A stretch of 64,000 nucleotides of DNA. It comes from an uncultured Eubacteriales bacterium (GTDB lineage: Bacteria; Bacillota; Clostridia; Oscillospirales; Acutalibacteraceae). Under the pieces are notes generated by a model. The model was given only the letters and a program-made list of their open reading frames with translations. It searched no databases and was not told the DNA's origin. The stretch is from positions 62,001 through 126,000 of the forward strand of contig CAKUUD010000003.1 in the NCBI GenBank assembly GCA_934692675.1, written 5' to 3'. Below, piece after piece: positions 43,433 through 51,585 of the stretch. The position numbers were made by a program, and so were the translations under genes. The stretch's first letter is position 1. Each line of letters starts with the position of its first letter.

Positions 43433-45121
43433 TTAGTCTTCGCGGAATAAATTAAAAGCTTCTATTAAATCCAAGATACCGTATCCCCACTGAGGGTTAG
43501 GGTATTCACGCGTAGTGTCTCTGGTGCAAGCTCTTATTAAAATCGTTCTTAGGCGGTTCCCTGTCATTACCGGAGAGTTGCCCTGAGGGATAGCCCATTG
43601 GAACATTAACGCTGAGGCTCCTGCGGTTAATGCTGCCGCGGCGCTGGTGCCCGTCATTGTGCCCTTTCCATAAGGATAATATCCTTCTATCGATACACCC
43701 GGAGCTGCAAAATCCGGTACGATGAACGAATTCGCCGCCGGCCCCCATGAACTGTTGATGTACAGACTGTTATTGGTGCTGTTATAAGCTCCGACGCTAA
43801 CGCATCCCTGAGATGTAGAGGGTATCACGGTTGTGTAATTAGGCGTCGGTGAAATAAATTCAACACTCGGACTTATGAAGCCCGTCATAGGTAGCCACGC
43901 GTGATATTTTCCACTAATTATTACATCTCCGTGAAGAGTTATTTCCCACGTGCCCGGAACCACGTCCAAAACTTGTATTAAAGCAAATCTGCTCTCGTTT
44001 TGGTGATACAAAATCCTAACTGTCGAGCCTTCTATTATTAATTTTTTTTCAAAAGAAGTCCCGGCAAAAAACGGAATCCGGTTAATTATTTCTCCTGTCG
44101 GAGATTTCAATGAAAACGAGATTTTATCCCAGCCCTCATACCAAACATAAACGCTGAGCGAATCGGCATCGTCTCCGACTCTTATATCGATATCTCTTTC
44201 GTCGCCGCTTTTATCTATCACGCCCTCGGTATGATGCCTTGCGTTGCTTTCGTTGCCGACTCCCGTGCATACAGCAATGCCAGGGACATTCGATACAAAC
44301 GAAATATATTGCTCCAATCGATTTTTTCCATTATGCCCGCCAAAATTTGTTCCAAGCCCGAGGCACGCCACGGCGGGCAATTTCAATACCAAACTTTGCT
44401 GAAAAATAAACGCCAGACCAAGCATAATGTCGGTGGATTCAAATGCGTTTTCTTGGCTTTTCGGTACTAAAAATTTTTCTCTGTAAAAATCTCCCGCCTT
44501 TTTTAGTTTAACCACAATTAGTTCGGCGTCAGGAGCCGCTCCTATAAAATCATCTTCTTCGTTTTCTCTTCCTGCCGCAACCGACGCCAAAAATGTCCCA
44601 TGCCCGACCTCATCTCTATGCGGTACAATTTCCAAAGGGTTTTCACTTCTCAAGGCTTCATTAATTTGGTCACGTGTGTATACAGTCCCAAAACTCACAC
44701 CATAAGTGGGTGAGGTCTCAATAGTCTGGTCCCAAATATATTTTATTTTTGTGGTTCCGTCTTCGTATCTGAAAACAGGCAAAGTGTAGTCTATTCCAGT
44801 GTCCACGATTCCTATCACGGTTCCTTGCCCCGTTAGCCTAAGATATGGCTGATTTTGAACTCTTGTAATTCCTGCAGCATCCAGTGCTTCTTTGCTGGTT
44901 AGTCCGTATATTTCGGGATAAAGATTTAAAAAATCCGAACCTAAATCTTTGAATATTTCATCCATATAGCTCTCGGGCGCGTAAAGAATAGCGACTTCGT
45001 TCATGAGGATTTTAGACAGCCTTATATACGGCCTTTGGTCTAAAAAATCCTGAAAAGTGGGGGTGTACCAGGCGTAAAACGGCACGGTGGTGGGTAGCTT
45101 TATAAATTCATTAAGAGGCAT
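43433..45121 (-). CDS. Csp-like subtilisin-family protease, second gene of pair
   Basis: A 562-residue S8 serine protease of the type represented by CspA/B/C, which control spore germination in Clostridium by activating the cortex hydrolase precursor SleC. The triad is complete: Asp107 in IVDTGID, His174 in GHGTFLAS and Ser493 in GTSAAAAL. A long insert between His and Ser (about 300-420) fits the jelly-roll domain of Csp proteins. No signal peptide is seen. The nearest ATG is at 45121, but the GGAGG at 45153-45157 is 31 nt upstream; an in-frame ATA at 45143-45145 sits 7 nt after it, so the true N-terminus may be 8 residues longer. Confidence 0.85.
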   Translation of the reverse strand: MPLNEFIKLPTTVPFYAWYTPTFQDFLDQRPYIRLSKILMNEVAILYAPESYMDEIFKDLGSDFLNLYPEIYGLTSKEALDAAGITRVQNQPYLRLTGQGTVIGIVDTGIDYTLPVFRYEDGTTKIKYIWDQTIETSPTYGVSFGTVYTRDQINEALRSENPLEIVPHRDEVGHGTFLASVAAGRENEEDDFIGAAPDAELIVVKLKKAGDFYREKFLVPKSQENAFESTDIMLGLAFIFQQSLVLKLPAVACLGLGTNFGGHNGKNRLEQYISFVSNVPGIAVCTGVGNESNARHHTEGVIDKSGDERDIDIRVGDDADSLSVYVWYEGWDKISFSLKSPTGEIINRIPFFAGTSFEKKLIIEGSTVRILYHQNESRFALIQVLDVVPGTWEITLHGDVIISGKYHAWLPMTGFISPSVEFISPTPNYTTVIPSTSQGCVSVGAYNSTNNSLYINSSWGPAANSFIVPDFAAPGVSIEGYYPYGKGTMTGTSAAAALTAGASALMFQWAIPQGNSPVMTGNRLRTILIRACTRDTTREYPNPQWGYGILDLIEAFNLFRED

Positions 45122-45158
45122 TTGATTTCCCGATGTAATATCTATTTTTATTCCTCCT

Positions 45159-46853
45159 TTAAACTGTATTGATTCTTCTTAGTAATGAAAATGTGTTATT
45201 AAGGCAAAGCGTTCCGTATCCCCACGAATTATTCGGGTACGAAATTTCCGGCTCTCTTTTTGCACCTTTTTTTAGGTATGCTTTAATCCTTTCTCCGTAC
45301 AAAAATAAATCTTTCCCTTCCACAATTCCCCATTGCATTAAGAGCGATGCAGAGCCCGTAACAAAAGGAGCGGCAAAACTTGTGCCCGTGAAATTTGAAT
45401 ATCCTCCTCCGGCTTTAGTGCTTATAACGTTCACCGACGGTGCCACCAAATCGGGTTTCACATATATAACATTCAGTGTATATCCTTTCCCTGAAAATGA
45501 CGTAAGAATATCGCGCGTAGCATCGTACCCTCCCACGGTTATAACATTTTGACAGGTAGAAGGAATTGTAAGAGTATTATTTTCTTCCGGAAAGCTAAAC
45601 GCAGTTTCTCTGCCAACTTCTTCGGTGGTAGGCAGGTACATATCATAATTTCCATCCACAATGCTGTCGGTTCTTAGCCTTATCGTAAATATTCCCGTTT
45701 GAGGATTTTTATTCGGGAAATTAACCTGAAAAAATATTTCCTGAAATGAATTATAAAATTGAGGCTGACCGTAATTTATAAGGATATCCGCATTCCCAAA
45801 TTTATATGTCCTCGTGGTTTCATATGTAAGGATTTCGCCCGTAGATTGACCGTTCGGCATAATGAATTCAACCGTTATGGAATCCGAAAAATTTTTCCAC
45901 ATAGAAAGATAAAAAGAATTATTTTTACCCGAATAAAAAAACGTGACGTCTTGAGTTTCGTTAGCGGAAATTTTTCCTTGGTAATGGTGACCCGCATCAG
46001 CTTCGTTGCCCGATGCCACAACTATAGATGTTTTCCATCTTTCTGCCATGGAATCCATGAATGTTTCGAATAGTGATTGTCCGTTGTGCGGGCCGTCGTT
46101 CGTGCCGTAACTTATGTTTATTGTTAGCGGCATCTCCAAAGCTTCAGCCTTATCTGTGATGTATTTTAATGCCCTCATAAGTTCAGTTGTCTTAGCAAAT
46201 GAAGGATAACCTTTTTCGCCAAGCTTTACGATTATCAAAGATGCTTCGGGAGCAACGCCTGTGTTTAACCCTGCCGACGACCTACCGTTTCCTGCCGCAA
46301 TCCCTGCGACAGCCGTTCCGTGCCCAACAAGGTCTTCTTCAGGCACTATCGAAAGAGGGTCGTCATTCGAAAGAGCTTCGTTTATTTTTGCATTGTCATA
46401 TTCAGCACCGGCCGTGAATCCCGTCGGAGCGTTTCCGGTTGCTGTTTGATCCCATAAGTATAAAATTCTGCTCGTTCCGTTATCGTTTATAAAATCTTCA
46501 TGAGTGTAATCTATTCCGGAATCTATTATTCCGATTATCGTTCCTTTGCCCGTCAAATTCAAATCGGCTTGAGCTTTAGCGGATGTTATGCATGAGTAAC
46601 TTAATTCATCTCGTATGTTAAGTGATAAAATTTTCGGGGTTTCTATGTGCTCAATTTCGGTGTACCTAAGTAATTGCGGTATTTTCCCTGAAGGCAAAGT
46701 CAGTATCGCATAGCTTTGGCTTAGTACTTCAACTTCTATTTCTAATTCATCTGCAATTTTTTGAATGTCCCCGTGGTACTTTACAATAACTTCCCAAGTC
46801 TGAGAGCCTTCAACGTATCCGGCTTCAAATTCAGTGCCCCGAAATTCCGCCAA
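45159..46853 (-). CDS. Csp-like subtilisin-family protease, first gene of pair
   Basis: A 564-residue paralogue of the next gene. An N-terminal propeptide-like region (EVIVKYHGDIQKIADELEIE) precedes the catalytic domain: Asp111 in IIDSGID, His178 in GHGTAVAG, Ser492 in GTSFAAPF. All three residues are present, unlike CspA and CspC of C. difficile, which have lost catalysis. The only near-cognate start in frame is the TTG at 46853, but GGAGGTGAT lies about 44 nt upstream with an in-frame ATA at 46887-46889 7 nt from GGAGG; the protein may be 12 residues longer. It is 37 bp before its partner, hence an operon. Confidence 0.85.
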   Translation of the reverse strand: MAEFRGTEFEAGYVEGSQTWEVIVKYHGDIQKIADELEIEVEVLSQSYAILTLPSGKIPQLLRYTEIEHIETPKILSLNIRDELSYSCITSAKAQADLNLTGKGTIIGIIDSGIDYTHEDFINDNGTSRILYLWDQTATGNAPTGFTAGAEYDNAKINEALSNDDPLSIVPEEDLVGHGTAVAGIAAGNGRSSAGLNTGVAPEASLIIVKLGEKGYPSFAKTTELMRALKYITDKAEALEMPLTINISYGTNDGPHNGQSLFETFMDSMAERWKTSIVVASGNEADAGHHYQGKISANETQDVTFFYSGKNNSFYLSMWKNFSDSITVEFIMPNGQSTGEILTYETTRTYKFGNADILINYGQPQFYNSFQEIFFQVNFPNKNPQTGIFTIRLRTDSIVDGNYDMYLPTTEEVGRETAFSFPEENNTLTIPSTCQNVITVGGYDATRDILTSFSGKGYTLNVIYVKPDLVAPSVNVISTKAGGGYSNFTGTSFAAPFVTGSASLLMQWGIVEGKDLFLYGERIKAYLKKGAKREPEISYPNNSWGYGTLCLNNTFSLLRRINTV

Positions 46854-46949
46854 AGTGGAGCGGCTGGGTAAACTGTTTATAAAAGGTATAAAATCACCTC
46901 CATATCTAAAGGTATTTATTTTTTGGGTTTAATATTCAAAATTTTGCAA

Positions 46950-46983
46950 AAAAATAATTGCCCAAAATATTTGAGCAATTTTA
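46950..46983 (-). terminator. Terminator, first of three related hairpins
   Basis: AATTGCCCAA/TTGAGCAATT stem with a T run on the minus strand, just after the 46997 gene. Confidence 0.78.
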
Positions 46984-46996
46984 AAATTTAATTTAA

Positions 46997-47404
46997 TTAT
47001 ATTTCACGCATAAATAGGCAATCGAAACCACTACATACTTCATATTCGATTAATCCGAATTCATTTATTATTAAGTTTACCCTGCATTTTTTTAAATCTT
47101 CTTTGTCTATAAAAAATTCTAAATCCTTTCCGTAGAACATATCAACTAACTCCTCGACGATACTGGGGCAGTGTTTTTTTAATTCTTCGAGTGTTTCAAA
47201 TAATCTTCTGGATAATCTTAAACGTGCCCTTTGGTCGCATGGCTCGCGGCGTGATAAATTTTTGACGTCCTCTATGTAATCGGTATGCGCTGCTGTTAAA
47301 ATGTTCTTAACTTCTTCGATGCTCATTGTTGGTATAGCATGAGCTTGCGTGGCTCCTATTAATGCAAATGTCGCCAGTAATGACGCAAAAAAACGTTTCA
47401 TCAT
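46997..47404 (-). CDS. Small secreted protein, array member 1
   Basis: About 135 residues. A signal peptide, MKRFFASLLATFALIGATQAHA, starts at the ATG of 47401 or 47404; the annotated upstream ATG at 47416 overlaps the AAAGGTGA site. The mature part is helical (SIEEVKNILTAAHTDYIEDVKNL) with four or five cysteines and an LKKHCPSIVEELVDMFYGKD stretch corresponding to the LRxxHxxxLxxFxxxF region of the other members. It is the most diverged of four tandem genes; its C-terminus (LFMREI) lacks the FEL ending. Confidence 0.75.
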   Translation of the reverse strand: MMKRFFASLLATFALIGATQAHAIPTMSIEEVKNILTAAHTDYIEDVKNLSRREPCDQRARLRLSRRLFETLEELKKHCPSIVEELVDMFYGKDLEFFIDKEDLKKCRVNLIINEFGLIEYEVCSGFDCLFMREI

Positions 47405-47468
47405 TTCACCTTTCATATCATATTTAATTTACTATAATACATAAAACAAATGTGCAAATTTTATGCGG

Positions 47469-47885
47469 TTACAATTCAAATGAATATATTATGCTATCTA
47501 TGTCTCTCTCAGAGGACACATTGCACATTACTCGCCAGGGGGATCTCTCGAACGATAAGTTTAAAAAAATTTTATTGTTTTTAATGTAATTTTTCACCGC
47601 TTCAGGCAGTTGCTCAAAGTAAAACGCTTTTAAAACTTCGCTCAAGACATTAGGATTTTTTAACCTTAATTTTTTAATCTCTGCAAAAAACTTAATTGAT
47701 GCAGCTTTGCTATTTGAAATAGGTCTGGAACTTTGGCTTGCTGCTTCAAGGCTCTGTTTGTATTCAGCGCGGATTAATGAGAATTTGTTTTGAATTTCGT
47801 TGTTTACAGCAGAAATTTTTCTCGCGCCGATTCCCGTAAACAAAATTAACGTCGATATAAAAAAATTTACAAATTTTGCCTTCAT
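47469..47885 (-). CDS. Small secreted protein, array member 2
   Basis: A 138-residue protein with the signal peptide FVNFFISTLILFTGIGARKISA, a helical segment EIQNKFSLIRAEYKQSLEAAS, LKNPNVLSEVLKAFYFEQLPEAVKNYIKN and the C-terminal beta part ending DSIIYSFEL. Upstream GGGAGGTGA is shared with its neighbours. It has its own -10-like TGATACAAT. Function unknown; extracytoplasmic location inferred from the signal peptide. Confidence 0.78.
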   Translation of the reverse strand: MKAKFVNFFISTLILFTGIGARKISAVNNEIQNKFSLIRAEYKQSLEAASQSSRPISNSKAASIKFFAEIKKLRLKNPNVLSEVLKAFYFEQLPEAVKNYIKNNKIFLNLSFERSPWRVMCNVSSERDIDSIIYSFEL

Positions 47886-47934
47886 TTTTTCACCTCCCCT
47901 TGATAAAACTGTTTATATTGTATCATAATTTAGA

Positions 47935-47972
47935 AAAAATAATTGCTCAAAAAGCGTTGAACAATTTATAAA
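47935..47972 (-). terminator. Terminator, second of three related hairpins
   Basis: AATTGCTCAA/TTGAACAATT with a minus-strand T run, 12 bp after the 47984 gene. Confidence 0.75.
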
Positions 47973-47983
47973 AAACTATTGAA

Positions 47984-48403
47984 TTATAACTCAAATAAAT
48001 AAACCAATCGGTTAAGGAACTTATCGGATTCAAACTTACATAGTACCTTTCCCGAAAAATTGTCAATCGACAGGCGTATGAAAGTGGAATGATATCTTGT
48101 ATATTCTTTTATGTGATGGGGAACATCATTTTTGCAAAAAATTTTTACAAAATTTCTTAAAACGTGTCTGTGGTGCTGTCTCAGATTTGCTATTTCGTCG
48201 CAAAATTTCCGAGACGCTAAGAAATTTTCAAAAAAATTCGTTGCACGTGATTTTTCAAGCTTGTAGTCTTCATATATGGTCGCTAATTTGTGCTTGACGT
48301 TTTTGCTGATGGAGTGGTGGTCTGCAGCACAAAATTTTGTAGCTCCGATTCCTGAAAATATAATCAGCAAAACAGCAATGAACCTTATAAATTGGCGTTT
48401 CAT
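47984..48403 (-). CDS. Small secreted protein, array member 3
   Basis: A 139-residue paralogue. Signal peptide FIRFIAVLLIIFSGIGATKFCA, helix KLATIYEDYKLEKSRATN, LRQHHRHVLRNFVKIFCKNDVPHHIKEYT, C-terminus VYLFEL. Most similar to member 4 over the middle (FCKNDVP against FCRCDIP). ACGGAGGTGA precedes the ATG. Confidence 0.78.
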   Translation of the reverse strand: MKRQFIRFIAVLLIIFSGIGATKFCAADHHSISKNVKHKLATIYEDYKLEKSRATNFFENFLASRKFCDEIANLRQHHRHVLRNFVKIFCKNDVPHHIKEYTRYHSTFIRLSIDNFSGKVLCKFESDKFLNRLVYLFEL

Positions 48404-48449
48404 TTTTTCACCTCCGTTACGTTAAAGTTGTACACATTGTAACACAGGT

Positions 48450-48486
48450 AAAAAATAATTGCTCAAAAAATATTGAGCAATTTTTA
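48450..48486 (-). terminator. Terminator, third of three related hairpins
   Basis: AATTGCTCAA/TTGAGCAATT, a perfect stem with T run on the minus strand, just after the 48490 gene. Confidence 0.8.
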
Positions 48487-48489
48487 AAA

Positions 48490-48906
48490 TTATAATTCAA
48501 ATGAGTGGATAATACCGTAAATTGGCCTATAGGAAGCAATATGAAACATTATACGCCCCGACAATCTGTTAATAGAATAAGTTGTAAAAGTAACTGTTAA
48601 TTCCGAATAATTTCTTACAGATACCGGGATGTCGCAGCGGCAGAACAAACTCAAAAAATGAGCCAAAAGGTGATTATGAGTACTCCTTAAATTTTCAAAT
48701 TTTGTGTAAAAATCCATTGATGCTTGAAGACTTTCAGAGAGGTTGATTGCCTTAGCTTTTTTGTTTTGATAATCATAATAAAGGTCTGCCAGCTGTGTTT
48801 CAATTTCAAGAGGAAGAGGCTCAATTGCTTCGCACGGCTTTAGTGCTCCTATTCCTATGAGCGCTGCCAATAAAACAGCAAAGAATTTCATGATTTTTAA
48901 TTTCAT
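48490..48906 (-). CDS. Small secreted protein, array member 4
   Basis: A 138-residue paralogue. The start at 48906 follows GGGAGGTGA; an in-frame ATG at 48939 precedes that site and is rejected. Signal peptide IMKFFAVLLAALIGIGALKPCEA, helix TQLADLYYDYQNKKAKAINL, LRSTHNHLLAHFLSLFCRCDIPVSVRNYS, C-terminus YGIIHSFEL. First gene of the array in transcription order. Confidence 0.78.
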   Translation of the reverse strand: MKLKIMKFFAVLLAALIGIGALKPCEAIEPLPLEIETQLADLYYDYQNKKAKAINLSESLQASMDFYTKFENLRSTHNHLLAHFLSLFCRCDIPVSVRNYSELTVTFTTYSINRLSGRIMFHIASYRPIYGIIHSFEL

Positions 48907-49049
48907 CTTTTCACCTCCCAAATAACACATCAATATCATTGTATCATAATTATAATATTTTTTAAACTAAATTCTAAATAAGTGTTGAAAAAAATGCCAA
49001 ATTAATTTATAATTAAAATAAGTTTAAAAAATAACTAGGAGAGTATATT

Positions 49050-50576
49050 ATGATTTCTACTTTATATAGTATGGGCATCAACGGCCTCGAAGCTTTTACT
49101 GTGTCCATAGAATCGGATATTTCCGCCGGAATGCCTTCTTTTGAAATAGTTGGCCTTCCCGATGCATCGGTAAAAGAATCCCGCAACAGAGTCCGTGCTG
49201 CTATTAAAAATTCCGGATTTAAATTCCCGATAGCGCGCATAACGGTGAATCTTGCTCCTGCAGACGTGAAAAAAGTAGGTTCTTTATATGATTTGCCAAT
49301 ATTTTTATCTATCCTTATCTCCAGCGGCCAAATTACCTCACTCCCAAAAAGCTCTGTATTTATCGGAGAACTATCTTTAAGCGGCGACGTCTGTGAAGTC
49401 ACAGGCGTGCTACCAATGGTTATCCATGCTAAGCAAAACGGTTTTAAAAATGTTTTTGTCCCTGAAAAAAATGCTGTGGAAGCCGCCTCGATTACAGGTA
49501 TAAATGTATACCCGCTCAAAAATATAAAAGACATAACAAATCATATACAGCTCGGCGAAAAATTAGTTGTCCAGCCGAAAACTGCTTTCGTTAAAAAATC
49601 AAATGACTACGAACTTGATTTTTCTCAAGTTAAAGGTCAATACACAGTCAAAAGGGCTTTGGAGATCGCAGCGGCAGGCAACCACAATGTGATTCTTATA
49701 GGCCCTCCAGGATCAGGCAAAAGTATGCTCGCAAAAAGAATTCCTGGCATATTGCCCGAGATGACGTTCGAAGAAGTTATCGAGACCACAAAAATTCATT
49801 CCATAGCCGGAGTCCTCAAAAAAGACGCTCCTCTAGTTACCGAAAGGCCGTTTAGGTCTCCTCATCATACTATTTCGGCGGCAGGGCTTTCCGGTGGTGG
49901 AAGCATTCCAAAGCCTGGAGAAATTTCTCTTGCACATAACGGCGTTTTGTTTCTAGATGAACTTACAGAATTTTCAAGATCCACTATGGAAACTCTTCGC
50001 CAGCCGCTCGAAGAGGGAATCATCACAATATCGAGAGTTCGCGGCACTTTGACATATCCATGCCACATAATGCTGATTGCTGCGATGAACCCTTGCCCTT
50101 GCGGATATTACGGCCATCCATCCAAGCCCTGCACATGTTCTCCTAATGCTATACGAAAGTACCTTTCCAAAGTTTCGGGTCCTCTTTTAGACAGAATGGA
50201 CATACACATAGAGGTTTCGCCGGTGTCTTTCGATAACCTTTCTTCAAAAGCAAAATTAGAACCCTCTTGCAAAATAAGAGAAAGAGTCAACAAAGCCCGA
50301 GAAATACAAAAAGAAAGGCTAAAAAGCGTAGGCCTTTTGTCAAATTCTCAAATTCCTTCTCATATTTTAAGTACGGTGTGTGAGCTCACAGAAGACGCCA
50401 AGAGTATTTTGCAGATGGCTTTTGACAAGATGGGACTTTCTGCGAGAGGATACGACAAAATACTCAAAATCTCACGAACAATCGCCGACCTTGCCGGTTC
50501 AGAAATTATAGATAAAAGTCACATATGTGAAGCCATTCAGTACAGAAGTTTGGACAGAAAGTACTGGGGATATTAA
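49050..50576 (+). CDS. comM: YifB/ComM-family AAA+ ATPase (Mg-chelatase-like)
   Basis: A 508-residue hexameric ATPase of the ComM/YifB family, which in several bacteria assists branch migration during natural transformation. The N-terminal domain begins MISTLYSMGINGLEAF and has GLPDASVKESRNRVRAAI near 36-53; Walker A GPPGSGKSM lies near 218, FRSPHHTIS near 269 and the helical-bundle C-terminus LSARGYDKILKISRTIADL near 463. CTAGGAGA precedes the ATG. Monocistronic with a terminator downstream. Confidence 0.93.
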   Translation: MISTLYSMGINGLEAFTVSIESDISAGMPSFEIVGLPDASVKESRNRVRAAIKNSGFKFPIARITVNLAPADVKKVGSLYDLPIFLSILISSGQITSLPKSSVFIGELSLSGDVCEVTGVLPMVIHAKQNGFKNVFVPEKNAVEAASITGINVYPLKNIKDITNHIQLGEKLVVQPKTAFVKKSNDYELDFSQVKGQYTVKRALEIAAAGNHNVILIGPPGSGKSMLAKRIPGILPEMTFEEVIETTKIHSIAGVLKKDAPLVTERPFRSPHHTISAAGLSGGGSIPKPGEISLAHNGVLFLDELTEFSRSTMETLRQPLEEGIITISRVRGTLTYPCHIMLIAAMNPCPCGYYGHPSKPCTCSPNAIRKYLSKVSGPLLDRMDIHIEVSPVSFDNLSSKAKLEPSCKIRERVNKAREIQKERLKSVGLLSNSQIPSHILSTVCELTEDAKSILQMAFDKMGLSARGYDKILKISRTIADLAGSEIIDKSHICEAIQYRSLDRKYWGY

Positions 50577-50580
50577 AATT

Positions 50581-50617
50581 AAAGTAAACATGCTTTATAA
50601 AAGTATGTTTACTTTTC
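50581..50617 (+). terminator. Terminator of comM
   Basis: A 15-bp stem, 50581-50595 with 50601-50615 (one G-U), then T-rich sequence. Confidence 0.85.
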
Positions 50618-50669
50618 TATTTTTGGTATAATACTGAGGGTAAATTTATAAATACGAAAGGATAGACCT

Positions 50670-51494
50670 ATGAAATTAAAATTTTTTATTACAGTTTTTA
50701 TTTTTTTATTTTCCAGTTTTGGTTTACAAAATCAGACTTTACACGCGTCGGAACCCGAGTCTCCTCAAAGGTACATAAAATGCGAAATAAATGACGTAGA
50801 AAATTCGCTTGATGAGCTCTATAAAAAATCCACGTATCTATGGACAGACATAAATCAAATTATCCTGGGAATGATTGTCAATTGCATTAGAGAGGGTGAT
50901 AAAAACGCCGCCACTAGGCTTCATGCGTTCGTTAGAGAAATGTGCGTTTGGAGAGTAAGCAAAGCAACTTTTACAGTGGAATGCAAAAATTTTTTTGATA
51001 TGGTAGATTATGCGAGGCTGCATTTTGTGAATGATTATTTGCCGAAAGTAAGCGCCCAAGATAGGTTTTTTAAAAGGATGACATTTTCGGACTATGAATA
51101 TTCCCTAGCAAAAAAAGATATCAAATTAGCCAAATCCCATCTGAAAATCGCCTATATCCCTGATGATTTTCTTAGGAACCTTTTGGGATCCGAAAATTTC
51201 TTTAGGTACAAAAACGATGTAGAAACCATTCAAGAAAAAATGGCTTTGCTGAATTGTTTAAAAATGAAAATCCAAGAAAAATTGGTGGAAAATGTTTATA
51301 AAAAGCATAAAAGAGATAAAATCAGCTTTTCAATTGCATCCCTGGAACTTCAGAAAGAATTATCCGAAACTCCCACTTACCAAGAGTTGTCTATGGTCGT
51401 CAAAGACAAAAATAGATTCATAGAAAAACTTTATTCTCTCGGCAATCCTGGGTTTAAATTTGTTCCCATGTTTAATTTTGAAGGTTTTAGATGA
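50670..51494 (+). CDS. Secreted protein of unknown function, 274 residues
   Basis: A signal peptide (KLKFFITVFIFLFSSFGLQ, cleavage near LHA residue 26) precedes a largely helical, charged mature protein with four or five cysteines in the first half. I recognise no domain. It does not align to the small secreted arrays but shares their style: signal peptide, helical Lys-rich body, single-gene unit. An extended -10 (TGGTATAAT) lies about 45 bp before the ATG and GAAAGGAT provides the ribosome-binding site. Confidence 0.75.
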   Translation: MKLKFFITVFIFLFSSFGLQNQTLHASEPESPQRYIKCEINDVENSLDELYKKSTYLWTDINQIILGMIVNCIREGDKNAATRLHAFVREMCVWRVSKATFTVECKNFFDMVDYARLHFVNDYLPKVSAQDRFFKRMTFSDYEYSLAKKDIKLAKSHLKIAYIPDDFLRNLLGSENFFRYKNDVETIQEKMALLNCLKMKIQEKLVENVYKKHKRDKISFSIASLELQKELSETPTYQELSMVVKDKNRFIEKLYSLGNPGFKFVPMFNFEGFR

Positions 51495-51537
51495 TTTTGT
51501 TCAAAAATTTTTCTTTTCATTTTTTTTATTGTATGGT

Positions 51538-51562
51538 AGAATTTAAGCGATTGCTTAAATTA
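51538..51562 (+). promoter_or_regulatory. -10 box overlapped by a perfect palindrome, upstream of the symporter gene
   Basis: The extended -10 TGGTAGAAT (TAGAAT at 51538-51543) runs into AATTTAAGC-GATT-GCTTAAATT (51541-51562), an exact 9-bp inverted repeat placed where a repressor would block initiation. The ligand or regulator is unknown. Confidence 0.5.
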
Positions 51563-51585
51563 TGCTAAATATCAGGAGGTAAAAA

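Noticed and set aside
46950..48486. Interspersed repeat element (three copies of AATTGCTCAA...).
   Set aside because: Each copy is a short hairpin with a T run directly after a gene on the same strand, which fits terminators; no longer repeat surrounds them.
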